64,000 nt of DNA from Echinococcus granulosus (Eukaryota > Platyhelminthes > Cestoda > Cyclophyllidea > Taeniidae). Both the position numbers and the translations under genes were made by a program. Position 1 is the stretch's first letter, and each line of letters opens with the position of its first letter. Of the stretch, positions 23,906-34,300 are shown in pieces. The notes beneath the pieces are model-generated. The model was not told the origin of the DNA. It ran no database searches and saw nothing but the letters and a program-made list of their open reading frames with translations. The DNA is taken from contig NW_020170397.1 of NCBI RefSeq assembly GCF_000524195.1, positions 751,305 through 815,304 of the forward strand, read 5' to 3'.

Positions 23906-26587
23906 CCGATGCTTGCTCTGTTACGATAGGCGCTGATATCGGCGTCTTGTGCGGCGTCTTCCTTTAGCGCAAATGCTTAACTGTATATGCAGCGGAATAT
24001 GTATATACCCCGATACCCACTGCAATGTATATACCTACTTGATTCCCTTCTCCACAATTGTCTTTTCTTGCATCTTCTGATGACAGCTCAATTTCACGTC
24101 CGGCAAAGGGGGCAATTTTGAACAATACGATGTGTAAATGCTTGTTCTCGATGTTGCTGCCGCCTCGTCACAATTTTCAAAGGATGTGTACGTGGCAATA
24201 TAAATAGTCAACTCGCAACGAGGATTGTGTAATTAGCTTTGTGATGATAATATCATGAGTGGCCGTTTTGTATCAAACATGTGTCTGCTTTATGCGACTG
24301 TTCTTCCTTCTTCCCTTGGCTCACTCACCTGGGCCTTCCTCAGTAAGTCAAATCTTTAAAAGATTAAGGGTCTCTGCTGGTTATGGGTGGCGTCGTTGAC
24401 AGTCCTCAAAAAGAGGGTTTTCAAGTTTTACAGGATCTCCTGTGGTGTTGCGAAGGACCTGTGGGATATTCTGACCTTGGTTCCACTCCCACACTTCGGG
24501 CGAGGCACACTGTTCGAGTGGACGGCAGTGGGTGGTTCTCGTCCTCCGGCTCCACCGCGTGTAACTGCCCACTCAGCTGGAGCCTTGTTCTCAACCCAGT
24601 TTGCATGGATTCTGCTGTATCTGAGGCGCGTCATGACTCTGTATGATATTTTACTGCCTGGGCTATCTGAGGGCTGAAAGAAACGCAAATCTGGGAGTAG
24701 CGCGACTATGGACACGAGAGGTTCGGGAGTCTGACAGCGTGGATTACGCAATTTGAGTTTTGTACTAGCAGTGGAGATCTCGCTCGGGAGGACTGCAAAG
24801 GTACGTGAAGTCAAATCCACAAGTAGAAATAAATATCATCCTCCTGACGTGATTGATTTCGGTGCATGGTTGGCACTCCAGCTGTGCCTGACGCCATAGT
24901 GACATTGACGGACCAGATGTTAGTTGATAGACTCAAAGCTCTCCGAATGTGAAAGTGTTCTGTCGAGGTCACATTGATTTGGCTTACCAATTCGGATTCA
25001 TCTTGTCAAGTCCTTCAGAATTAAAAGTGCCACTCAGACGGAGTCAATATGATTGGCAATTAAAATTTGCAGTTGCTGTCACTGTGTTTCCATCATTAAA
25101 TCTATATAAAGGTAGAATTTTACTAGAAAATCAGTGACACTGTCACCGTGCAGATGGTGTGGTACGTACAATCTGGCATAGGTAGTGCCTGTTTATTGAC
25201 CAAAATACACTCGGCGGTGATTGTCAGCCTTCAAGTCTAGCATTTGTTTTGTGAATAATAATTGTGATTAGGCAATTCTAGCACCCTAAACCCGTATTCC
25301 TCCCGTACTCTGCCAACTAACGCTTTGAGGCAAGTAAACAGTTTTGGTGTTAGTTGGAACAGACTAAAACAGTGGAACTTCCATAAAAGTAGAGCCAGTG
25401 CCTAAAGAAGTACCAGTCGCGGCACCACCTGCATGCTCAGACTGGAATGCAACCGGGAGCAAGTGCGTGGTCGATAAGTCAGTCAAAGGGTCTGCCAATC
25501 CATGCGTTGCTTGTCTCGGTGGTAGAGCGCGGTCCAGTGTCGCTTAGACCAATTCGTGTTGCAGCTGGTCAGCAGAGGCCCTTCGAAGTGTAGAACCACT
25601 CTGCATCCGTCGTGGTTTGCTAACCACCCAGGAAAAGCATACATTCTATCATTGTAGGCAGTGACTTGCCGCAAAATCACCGTCCAAACGCAGGCGTGTC
25701 GACGGAGCACAGTACAGTCGCGCGTCGGATTTAGGTGTTAAGGCTCAAATGGAAAGCCAAGTTCTTGCCTTTGCGAGGCACTTCTGCAGATGCTACACTA
25801 TGTGAAACAACGGATAGGCAGCACAATACCTACTTGTCAAGGTCACAAAAGTCTGATTGCATAAAACCCTTTAAGGTGCATGAAACTACCAATACTCGTC
25901 ACTTAAGCAATGATGCCGCGATTTTGGGCCTGGTTAACCAACTACTGGCAACTGTGAGCTACTTCTGTTTTTGCGAGAACAAGTAGGTCAACCACCGAAG
26001 TTTTCCTAGGCCCCACCATTATTATATTTACTACTTGTTCATCAAATCGGCTTTCATGACACTCGCCTGCTCCGGTGATAACTTTATTTATGCACATCCG
26101 CACAAGTGACTTAAATAACATGTCGAAAGGTGGCTTTTCGAACAACAGAATTAATCGGTCGCATTAGGGAGCCTTCAAACATTCATACTAACGCGCAGAT
26201 CACGCCTTCGTTTTATTTTTGACGGGCGAAGTCATGCGTAGATCTCACTGCCCATGAGAACTTCGTTCTTATTTATGGGAATAGCAACTAGTCTTTTGGT
26301 TTTCACTGTGGATTAGAAAGTGATAGTCTTAAACAAACATTTACTTAGCAAAATGCCCGCTCCGTTCATCTTTAAATAGACAAAGTGACGCATATTCCCT
26401 TGTTTGATTGCTTAAAGTAACATTTTTTAACACCAACCGAGTGCTTCTCTGCCCCCTCACAAAGTATTGTAAGCACTGCGGCGGTCTTTCGTCTCCTGGA
26501 CGGACTCGGAACGCTACATTGATCCCACAACAGGCATCAATGTAGGGCCCAGAGTCTGCCCTAAAAAAAGAAGCCACAATAAATCGG
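23906..26587. other. Spacer including a multi-frame open patch
   Basis: The first few hundred bases are probably the NUP153 3' untranslated region. The patch 24,383-24,820 is listed separately. From 24,830 to 26,590 I see no domain-bearing frame, no LTR copy and no RNA gene. Confidence 0.4.
24383..24820. other. GC-richer patch open in several frames
   Basis: Two plus-strand frames (24,383-24,646 and 24,387-24,677) and three minus-strand frames, the longest 24,428-24,820 with 130 codons, stay open together. None has a recognisable domain or splice-supported neighbours. Such simultaneous openness usually reflects base composition, but the contrast with the surrounding AT-rich spacer suggests a decayed coding segment or a repeat of another family. 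No function can be assigned. Confidence 0.25.
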
Positions 26588-26690
26588 GTGCAATGTGCAC
26601 CGCCGACGTACAGAAGGGGGGGGGACTACTGGCCTGGCCGAGGCCATGTTCACCAGCAGAAGTACACAGCTGTAACCTTGAGTGTCCGCA
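26588..26690 (-). mobile_element. TRIM-like LTR fragment
   Basis: The fragment reads GTGCACCGCCGACGTACAG, a G-run, then CTACTGGCCTGGCCGAGGCC. On the minus strand this is the CGTCGGCAGTGCA plus GGCC...GCCAGTAG core of the LTR. The ends have been lost. The G-run at ~26,616-26,625 may be local expansion. Confidence 0.5.
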
Positions 26691-27104
26691 GTGCCAAAAT
26701 AATTAACGTATTACAACAATGCTTAAATCTTTCCATAAGCTCTTGGCCACAATTGATGAAGACTAAAAAGGTTTGCGCTCGATTTTTTTAAAGAGAATTA
26801 GGAAATGGAAATTCGTAATGCACTTTTTAGCTTTTAATACAGTTTTGCCAATAATCCAGCACACGCGTGATGCAGTGCGAGAGGCTTGTGGTTTACGGTG
26901 GGCTGGCCACAGGTTTTCTTCCACCGCGCTCTGAATTATCACACACAAATAGGACAGGTATATTGACAAAGGCAAAGTACATGGGACCCTGTCATATGCA
27001 ACATCACGCAGTTTTCGTGCAGAATTATAGCACGGCATCTATCCTGGCGCAAAGTAGGTCACATGCTACCTGTGTACGCAATGATCTGCATCAGCGGATG
27101 GTCC

Positions 27105-27305
27105 GGTAGGGCCACGAGACTTCTCTGAAGATGAAAGAGGACATAGTACTCAGGCAGAACATGCACTGCCGACGTGCAGAGGAGCTGGGTTAGCTACTGG
27201 CACGGCCCGGAGGCCAGCCCACCTGGCGAGGGTACAGTGGTGAGAGCTTAAGTGACTCCCTTACCAAAACCGAGAGTTAAACAAATAAACGAGCAACCTA
27301 TTACA
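27105..27305 (-). mobile_element. TRIM-like solo LTR
   Basis: A well-preserved copy of about 201 bp on the minus strand. Read on that strand it begins TGTAATAGGTTGCTCG and continues through TTTAACTCTCGGTTTTGG, GGCCTCCGGGCCGTGCCAGTAG, CGTCGGCAGTGCATG, ATGTCCTCTTTCATCTTCAG and AAGTCTCGTGGCCCTAC. No internal region is attached on either side, which indicates LTR-LTR recombination or truncation. It is one of the best sequences for building the family consensus. Confidence 0.7.
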
Positions 27306-27599
27306 GTTGGCATGCATTTGAATTCGTGCGTCTACTCAAATTTAATAAGCACAACTTGGTGTTTATGCATTGCATTCAGTTCATTGCATAAACTTTAAAC
27401 TGAATTATTAAACTAATGCCGTTAATGACTCTAAACAGCCAGAAGCTTCCTTTCACTATGTCATTTGTTTCATTGTGTGATTAACTACGCGTCCACTTCA
27501 ATCTCCGATTGTACTTCACCGCTGCAGCACTAGTAATGCTTGTGTTTTCATACTGCTTTGGCTTATTATGACCTCGAGGAGGACCCGAGGCGCAACGCA

Positions 27600-28084
27600 T
27601 GTAGCCCACCACCCCTTTTCCCCAAAACTCCCCTAAAAACAACCGAAGATATAATACTCGGAGAGATTATGTATATATGACATCAGTAGGACTTGGGAGT
27701 ACTGGGCATGGCCTGGAGGCTGGCCTATCTGACAAAGGTACAATGGCGGTGCTTCTAAGTTGCCTCTTTGTTAAAACTGAGAGTTACACAAGCACATAAA
27801 TTATTGTGTAGCCCCCTCCTCCTTTGAGCGTCATTTCCTGTGCTCCCCTTGGGCAACTTCCTGTGTCAGCCGTCACAACGTAGTTCGCGCTGCAAGAAGC
27901 ACACCCACGAGCCAACTGCGCCAGTCGTCGAATTTTAATGCAACTGAGGAGTTACTCGACCGCAACGTCACTGACCCCTCTTGGCAATTCAACTGGATGT
28001 GGAGTTTCGCCCCGTTTGATAACTGTTTTGGGAGATGGGGCAATGTTCAGGCCGTCATGCGTGTCCATTGGTAGAAACCTAGAC
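27600..28084 (-). mobile_element. TRIM-like element: 3' LTR plus internal fragment
   Basis: On the minus strand a partial internal region (28,084 to ~27,820; it shares the GCGCCAGTCGTCGAATTTT block with 425-590) runs into a purine tract (AAAGGAGGAGGGGGC) and then an LTR. The LTR spans ~27,812 to ~27,600 and contains GTGTAACTCTCAGTTTTAAC, CAGCCTCCAGGCCATGCCC and TCCGAGTATTATATC. The 5' part of the element is missing: at about 28,085 the sequence switches abruptly to an LTR piece in the opposite orientation. Confidence 0.6.
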
Positions 28085-28245
28085 CACTTGGAGGCTCCGC
28101 CATTGTACCTACGCCGGGCGACTGGCCTCAGGGCTGTCGGTAGCATTCAAGCCTTCATGCATGTCGAGCATGTATATTCTATCCTAATATTGTCATCTTT
28201 CATCTTCAAGGAAGTCTCAGAGTGCCACAATTACGTTAATGGTTT
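28085..28245 (+). mobile_element. TRIM-like LTR fragment, inverted relative to its neighbour
   Basis: It contains, in plus orientation, GGAGGCTCCGCCATTGTACC, CTACGCCGGGCGACTGGCC, a shortened GGGC...CGGTAGC core, GTATATTCTATCCTAATATT and TTTCATCTTCAAGGAAGTCTC, ending GTGCCACAA. It lacks the first ~50 bp of the LTR. It abuts a minus-strand internal fragment directly, so the two together form an inverted junction. Confidence 0.6.
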
Positions 28246-28878
28246 TTAATTTATTTGATTTTAAGAGGTAATCTTGCGCTTCTTTGAAATCTCACTGTAG
28301 CCTTGATTTTGTACGATAAATATGATCAGACCTTCACTGGGCTTGGGGATTCGTTCTTTATACTCGTGAACGGAAGTGAGAGGACAAAATCCAAACTTCA
28401 ATGGGTATTTAGATTATAAATAAGAGCTATTAAGGTTTCTTCAATTCCAAAAACAACTACTAGTCCCAGTTATTTAATTCTTTAAAACGCTACTAGGTGG
28501 TTTTTTGAGCACTACATTAATCTCACCTTTAATTTTATGCTATTGCGCATTTCAGAGTTGCTGCTGTCAAAATCCAAGTGTGCTTATTTGAATCAAAAGA
28601 CCTTTAGCTTAGCGATCCTGCTTCTGTACAAAGAAGGAGTTAAAATATATTCAGTTGGACTCATTTGGATTCGTTATTCGATTTTGTTGAAAATATCAAG
28701 CTTCTTAAACGGCGGCAGTTGATAGTAGCCCCAAATGCAGGAGAGCGGTTTGAGGTTTCATCCTCTTTCCACTAAATCCGCGCCAAGCATCAGGCGTATT
28801 GGACCGAGCCATGAATTCAACAGGCCTCGGTGGGTATTGATCCCCTTGAACACCACGTGATGTCCACTGCAACCTCCC
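28246..28878. other. Spacer upstream of the SLC5-like gene
   Basis: No domain or repeat is recognised. The promoter of the intronless transporter gene should lie here. A minor ATG at 28,861 is out of frame with the transporter. Confidence 0.4.
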
Positions 28879-30588
28879 ATGCTCCTAGTGACTATTGTCA
28901 TCGCATCAGTTCCCATTGCTGCGACCCTCCTCTTCATTTGCCTCAGTTTGTTATTTTCGCGTCAGTTGAAAAAGAAACGATGGGCCACTGACCCACCAGA
29001 TGTACAGGTTGTTCAATTCCTCGAAGGTGCCAGTGCCATCTGGAGGAACCCCCTCTTTTTGGGGGTGGCCAGTGCCAAGTCTTTCGCCCCAAGTCCTTTC
29101 GCTGAATACCTCTACTACGGTGATCTGTTGAGCTGGGGTCTCTTCCTCACACGACTCGTTGCACTGGCTATATGTGTTGCTCTGTGGAGTTGGCTCTATC
29201 GACTCGGCTATGAGAGCGTGGGGCACTATCTTAAGCACCGTTATAGAAACCGGTTTCTGGTTGGTTTATACAATGTGAACCTATTGATAGGAACTATTTA
29301 CATATACAAGTCTGGTGTCAATCCGATTGTATATGCCTTTATTGAGTTCTACAAAACAAATAACTACGTAAGTCTCGCGTTCCTATGCTTCTTGGGGGTT
29401 ACGTCATTTGGCGGCTTCAACGTAACCATGTTTGCAGTGATCATACATTGTTTGCTAGAGGTGCTTGGACAAACACTCGTTTCAATGTCAATATCGTCAA
29501 TCTCAAACATAACCCAAGGTTTTATATCCACTCCAATTGCACCATGTTTTGTCAATCTTGGTGTGGCAGAATTCTTACCTCTCCTGTCACACCTCATAAC
29601 TATTCTGCCTGTTTACCAGATCCTTCGAAAGGCTAGTAGTCTAAAGAAATTGAGAGCATCTGTGGTGATATGTGCTACCGTTCTCTTCTGCGACCAATTC
29701 TGGTCAATGTTGCTGGCTTCGAAAGTGAAAGAAGTTGGTATTTATAATAGCAAAGTGGAAAGTGGCGTGGATGACCGATCGTCCTTATGGATACGATCTT
29801 TTCTAGGTGGTGTGAATGTGACCAGCGAGCGCAAGATGGACCAAGAAGTCACTACATGGAGTCCTCCAACCCCCATGACTGGCCTAGACTTCGATTATGG
29901 GTTTTGGGATTTCCCATCGGCCGGGGCAGTGGTTCTCTTCTGGACCTTACTAGGTCATCTCAACATGTTCACTGCACTCCAGCTGCACATAATAACTGTA
30001 CACGCCATCCAGCACTGCATCCCCACGTGGCTGCGAGACGTAGTGGCCAGTTCGGTGTCGGAGTTTAGGCTCTTTTACATATGTGTCCGGTTTTTCTTCT
30101 CTATCATCGTGATGATGCTTATCGAGGAGGGTGTCTATGAGCTTGTCCATCCAGAATACAAAGGTATAATTGTTCACACGCCTCTGTTGGAGTCCACACT
30201 GACCATAGCGGTGTGTGTAGTCACAGTGACCGGCTGGATGGTGCGCAGTGTCGGCCCTGTGCTAATGAGCGTCCAGGTCGTGGTGGAAATCGTGGGAATG
30301 CACTTTCTGGAGCAAATACTGACACGCGACTTCCAGGAAACAGATTTTGTCACTGGTGAAATGATTTGGCGGGAAGGGAGGGCGCAAGACCAAAGACACA
30401 TCTGCAGTGCTGCCTGGCTGCCCTCCCTTGTAACGTTTGTGCTACTTCTCGTGGCGCTATCGACACTCATTTGCTGCCATCCCAGACACAGCATCATCCT
30501 TCGAGACAGCCTCGGAAGGGGTAAGAGCAGCATAGAAGAGGCGGAGGAGAATGGTGAGAGCTCTGAATCATCGGAAGAGATAGAGTAG
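28879..30588 (+). CDS. SLC5-like sodium/solute symporter, divergent, intronless
   Basis: A single 569-codon frame encodes a protein with many membrane segments: a first hydrophobic helix at residues ~2-26, then ~82-108, and more throughout, consistent with the 13-14 helix SLC5 fold. Blocks lining up with SLC5 include SAKSFAPSPFAEYLYYG (family: SAxTxxGxPAEVYxxG), YRLGYESVGHYLKHRY (YRLGxTSxYEYLExRF), VTSFGGFNVTMFAVIIH (YTxLGGLKAVVWTDxxQ) and FDYGFWDFPSAGAVVLFWTL (FxPDPxxRxTFWTL). SLC5 proteins import sugars, vitamins, iodide or anions with sodium. Here the GGLKAVVWTD block has lost its Asp, so sodium coupling and substrate cannot be inferred. The C-terminal tail is acidic and Ser-rich. The start is the first ATG before helix 1. 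The lack of introns contrasts with all neighbours. Confidence 0.7.
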   Translation: MLLVTIVIASVPIAATLLFICLSLLFSRQLKKKRWATDPPDVQVVQFLEGASAIWRNPLFLGVASAKSFAPSPFAEYLYYGDLLSWGLFLTRLVALAICVALWSWLYRLGYESVGHYLKHRYRNRFLVGLYNVNLLIGTIYIYKSGVNPIVYAFIEFYKTNNYVSLAFLCFLGVTSFGGFNVTMFAVIIHCLLEVLGQTLVSMSISSISNITQGFISTPIAPCFVNLGVAEFLPLLSHLITILPVYQILRKASSLKKLRASVVICATVLFCDQFWSMLLASKVKEVGIYNSKVESGVDDRSSLWIRSFLGGVNVTSERKMDQEVTTWSPPTPMTGLDFDYGFWDFPSAGAVVLFWTLLGHLNMFTALQLHIITVHAIQHCIPTWLRDVVASSVSEFRLFYICVRFFFSIIVMMLIEEGVYELVHPEYKGIIVHTPLLESTLTIAVCVVTVTGWMVRSVGPVLMSVQVVVEIVGMHFLEQILTRDFQETDFVTGEMIWREGRAQDQRHICSAAWLPSLVTFVLLLVALSTLICCHPRHSIILRDSLGRGKSSIEEAEENGESSESSEEIE

Positions 30589-31367
30589 GCAGTTCCAAAC
30601 CTCTCAAAAACTCCCCACACTACGAATATCGCGATCTCCGCCGAATTAATTGTACTAGGGAATTTTTATGGTAATAAACGATCCAGTATTAAAAGATAGG
30701 ATGTTTGTCGCGTTACCAAACCAATGCTTTAATAATTTTGAAGCAAGACGAACTCTGTCTAGGAGGCTACAAGCCAATTCTGTTGTAATAAAGCGCCCTT
30801 TTTCCAACGACCAGTTTTCTTACCTTAAATCAGACCTTAAGGTACTCCGCTACCAGTGTAGCTGAAATGAAAAAAAAGGTACACTCCCCCCCCCTTACCC
30901 CAGTAATGGTTCTATCAGTCCCTAAACTCTTCGCATCAAGCACCAACTTCGGGTTGATGGAAGACAAAAGGAATAATCTGTTCTCGTTGAGTGACAACTG
31001 AATTCCCCGACTAAATTTGTTGGAGAATAAGATCAGTCTGGTGAATACCTGGACATTCCAGAGAACTCTATTGCACACTTTCTCACAAAGATCAGTGGAT
31101 AAATAGATACGACCTGTTCTGTACCCTTGTTGGCCTAAGCAGTGTACGATTCTCAAAATACCCTCTCATCAATCTTGAGACTTATTAGAACCAAATATCC
31201 TAGCAGACATCTGTCATACCCTAACAATGAAACGAAAGTGAGTGATGGGAAACATAAATTCATGCATTTATAAGTATGTATAATAAAATAAAGATGGTAT
31301 TAAAAAAGTCCATTTATACTAACCACATGAACGCACGCATAAAGTGGATGGGTGGCTACATGAAAAG
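30589..31367. other. Convergent intergenic region, SLC5-like / LIG1
   Basis: This stretch holds the 3' flanks of two convergent genes. No further gene, repeat copy or RNA is visible. There is a short poly-A/poly-C patch at ~30,870-30,900. Confidence 0.4.
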
Positions 31368-34300
31368 TTAATAAAAGCCCTCCTCATTCGCCTCGTCCGG
31401 CTTATCCGCATTTTTGATCTGCTCCTGATCGCGGTACATCTCGTACACTTGTGCTGCTGTGGTCGCCTCCTCAGGTTTCTTGTCCTCACGAACGCGCAGG
31501 AAACGCGGGAAGCGCAAAGAGAGGCCCTTTTCTGGGTCCGCCTACATAAGTCAGACGCAAACACACGTTGTAAGGACCAAGGCGGGGGTGTGAAATTGGA
31601 TGATAGAATAAAGCAATTTACCATTCCCGCGGCAGCCTTGTGAGCTGGAGAAATACTGATATCCGCTGCCTTCACCTCCCACACCTGAACAGGCTCAAAC
31701 CAGTGGTCGGGTTCCAGATTCTTGGTGTATTGGTAGTAGGTCTTGGCTGAGGGAATTATATGGTCCTTGTAAAAGTCTGACAGATTCGCCAGGTCCTCGT
31801 CTTTCAGACCGGTACCGACCTATCAAATGAGGATCACGTGAGCGGAGACCCACCTTACAAATAGTTTGATATTCCTCGTCATCCGGGTTGTAGCAGGCGA
31901 GTAGGAAGCCACCGTAGCGACCGGTTCGCTTCCCAGTGCCATGGAAACCACCAATTACGACTAAATCGAGGGTGTCACCAACACCTTCGAGGTAGTCCTT
32001 CTTGAGCTTAAAAGTAGAGAAGTAAACCTCAGTTATTTGAGACTCAAAGTGCCTCATGGACAGATGAACTCATCAAAGCCTACTCACCTTCAGCCAGTTT
32101 CGCGAACGTTTGGCAATTTCATAGGTGGCGTCTCTATCCAGTGTCTTCAACATTAAACCCTCACAATTTCCTAGGTAAAAAGTGGATGGAAAAACTAAGT
32201 TAAGTAAGCCATGTCAGAGAGGGGATACTGACAGTAAAAGCATCTAATCTGCGCAAAAAGTTAATTCCCAATCTAGCCACCAGTCGAATTCACTAAAAGA
32301 GCAGTTTGCAAATTAATGCAGTTTTGGGTAAAGGGACGTAGGCCCATAAGTAAGGTACCGCTAACATAATGGTGACGCAAAATCTTGGGTCTATATCAGA
32401 GGTTATGTGCGCAAAAAATGTAAATCTAGGGGTAAAGAATCCGATCATAGAAAGCGACTCCCAGAATCAAGATCCTCTTAAAAGATTCCATTTGAGATGA
32501 CAAAGAGATAACCGCAGGACTTGATGAAAATGCGGTAGAGACAAAAAGAACCTGCCTTTGATCGATTCATCCATAAAGCGTGCAATCTTGTCCGTGTCGG
32601 AGCTGTCTAGGAAAGTGGCAAGCATAAATTTTCCGGGAAGTGTCGGAAAAACAAGTCTGAAAAAAACAGGCAAATAAGAGACGGTGACTTTAAACCCCTC
32701 AATCTACAAGTCTGCAGTACAATAAGAGCAAAAAGCACAAAAGAACCCCACTGATTTAAATAACAAGTAAAAGGAATAAGGGATTGAACGTTAATATAGG
32801 TGTGTATTAAGCGTTTCCAGTAAGCTAAATATTGAAGACCCCAACTGCTGCCTTGCATTTCATTAAATTGGCAAAACGTGTGGCTTGAAGGTGCACTTCT
32901 TCAACAAAATGAGAGACACATTACAAGTGGTGAAAAGAGTACTTCAAACATGGAAAAAGAAGGTAATACACAAATCATGATAATTTTAGCTGCACTAGTC
33001 GCAGTGTATTATCTCTTAATGTCCATGAACGATAATGATTATATTTAACATACTCAGGCAAGTGGATAGAAACCCATTCGCCTAACATCATATTAAGTGT
33101 TAAAATGAATAGTAAATTAATAGAACCAAGCCCCCAGGATTATTTGCTGTTGTGACAACTACCTTGACAGAGGGCTCCTACACAAATAACCAATCAAGAA
33201 ACAAACAACAAATATCCTGGTAACATAAGTGGCGTTAGTCAATCAATCCAAGAGGTGGTTTATAGTAAACTAGACTACGTATCCTTGGGCAAAATAGGCA
33301 CAGCACAATCAGAATAATTAATTTTCCAGAATTTTAGATCACCTCCATTCATAAAAATGCCTTAACGCAATCCGATCCGTGCAAGGGAAGTAAGCATTTT
33401 TTAGGCAAGGAAACGTACCTTAGGAGTTCCCGCCTCTTTCGGAAGGGCTGTTCGGTGAGAGATACCCCATTCAAATAGAGCAGGTCGAAGGCGTAGATAC
33501 AAACACGAACCTTCACATCTTCCTCCTGAACGTCCTACAAGGGTGGGTGGGTGGGGGTAGGAATTAAGCGCACACTACGTAGTGATAAATGCAGTTTCTA
33601 TTTAGTGCACAAAACCTAATTAAATCACATATTCAAAGGCAAAAAATCAAACGAATAAAAGAGTAGAATGTCAAAATAGGCTACCCCAAAATTGCCAAAC
33701 AATTTGTTATTTTTAAGATAGTTTATCTGGAATCGAAGTCCACAGCGAAACTAGAATATTGGCGTGAAAAGTACACCAACAAAACGGAAATTTCAAGCTA
33801 CATTTTCCAAGATGGCACTGTTTTGACACCATGCGGCGACTTGACCCAAATCAGAGCAGGAGATGAACAAATACGAGAGGCAAAATTCCTTTCACAACGC
33901 ACCTTGCGCTTTCGCGTGCTAAGAACCTGGAATGGAAGAATTTGCGCGGCATCAACATCCCAGGCCACAGCCTCCGAGTCCAAAATGAAGGTAGTCAAGG
34001 AGGAGTTCTCCTCGTGAGCCGTGGTGTCGATGGAGCCGAGCAGTTTGCAGGCCTCGTCGGTTAGTTTGGCATTTTTGAGAACACTGTCCACCAGACTGTT
34101 CACGATATCCGGGTACTTGGAGGTCGTATCCTCCTGGTTGCGCGAGTAGACCCGGACGCTACCATCCAGCAAGAGGTGAACCTAATAGGTAAGCGTATAC
34201 AGCGTACATTATGGAGAAATCAACAGTTAAGGCATATATTTGCGGCGATTAAGTAATGGTACAGATAGCAAACAATCGAAGGCACAGATTTCAGGTGTGA

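Noticed and set aside
25500..25580. tRNA-like stretch (GTGGTAGAGCGCGGT)
   Set aside because: It resembles a tRNA D-arm, but no T-arm consensus (GGTTCGAATCC-like) or acceptor stem pairing was found at the right distance.
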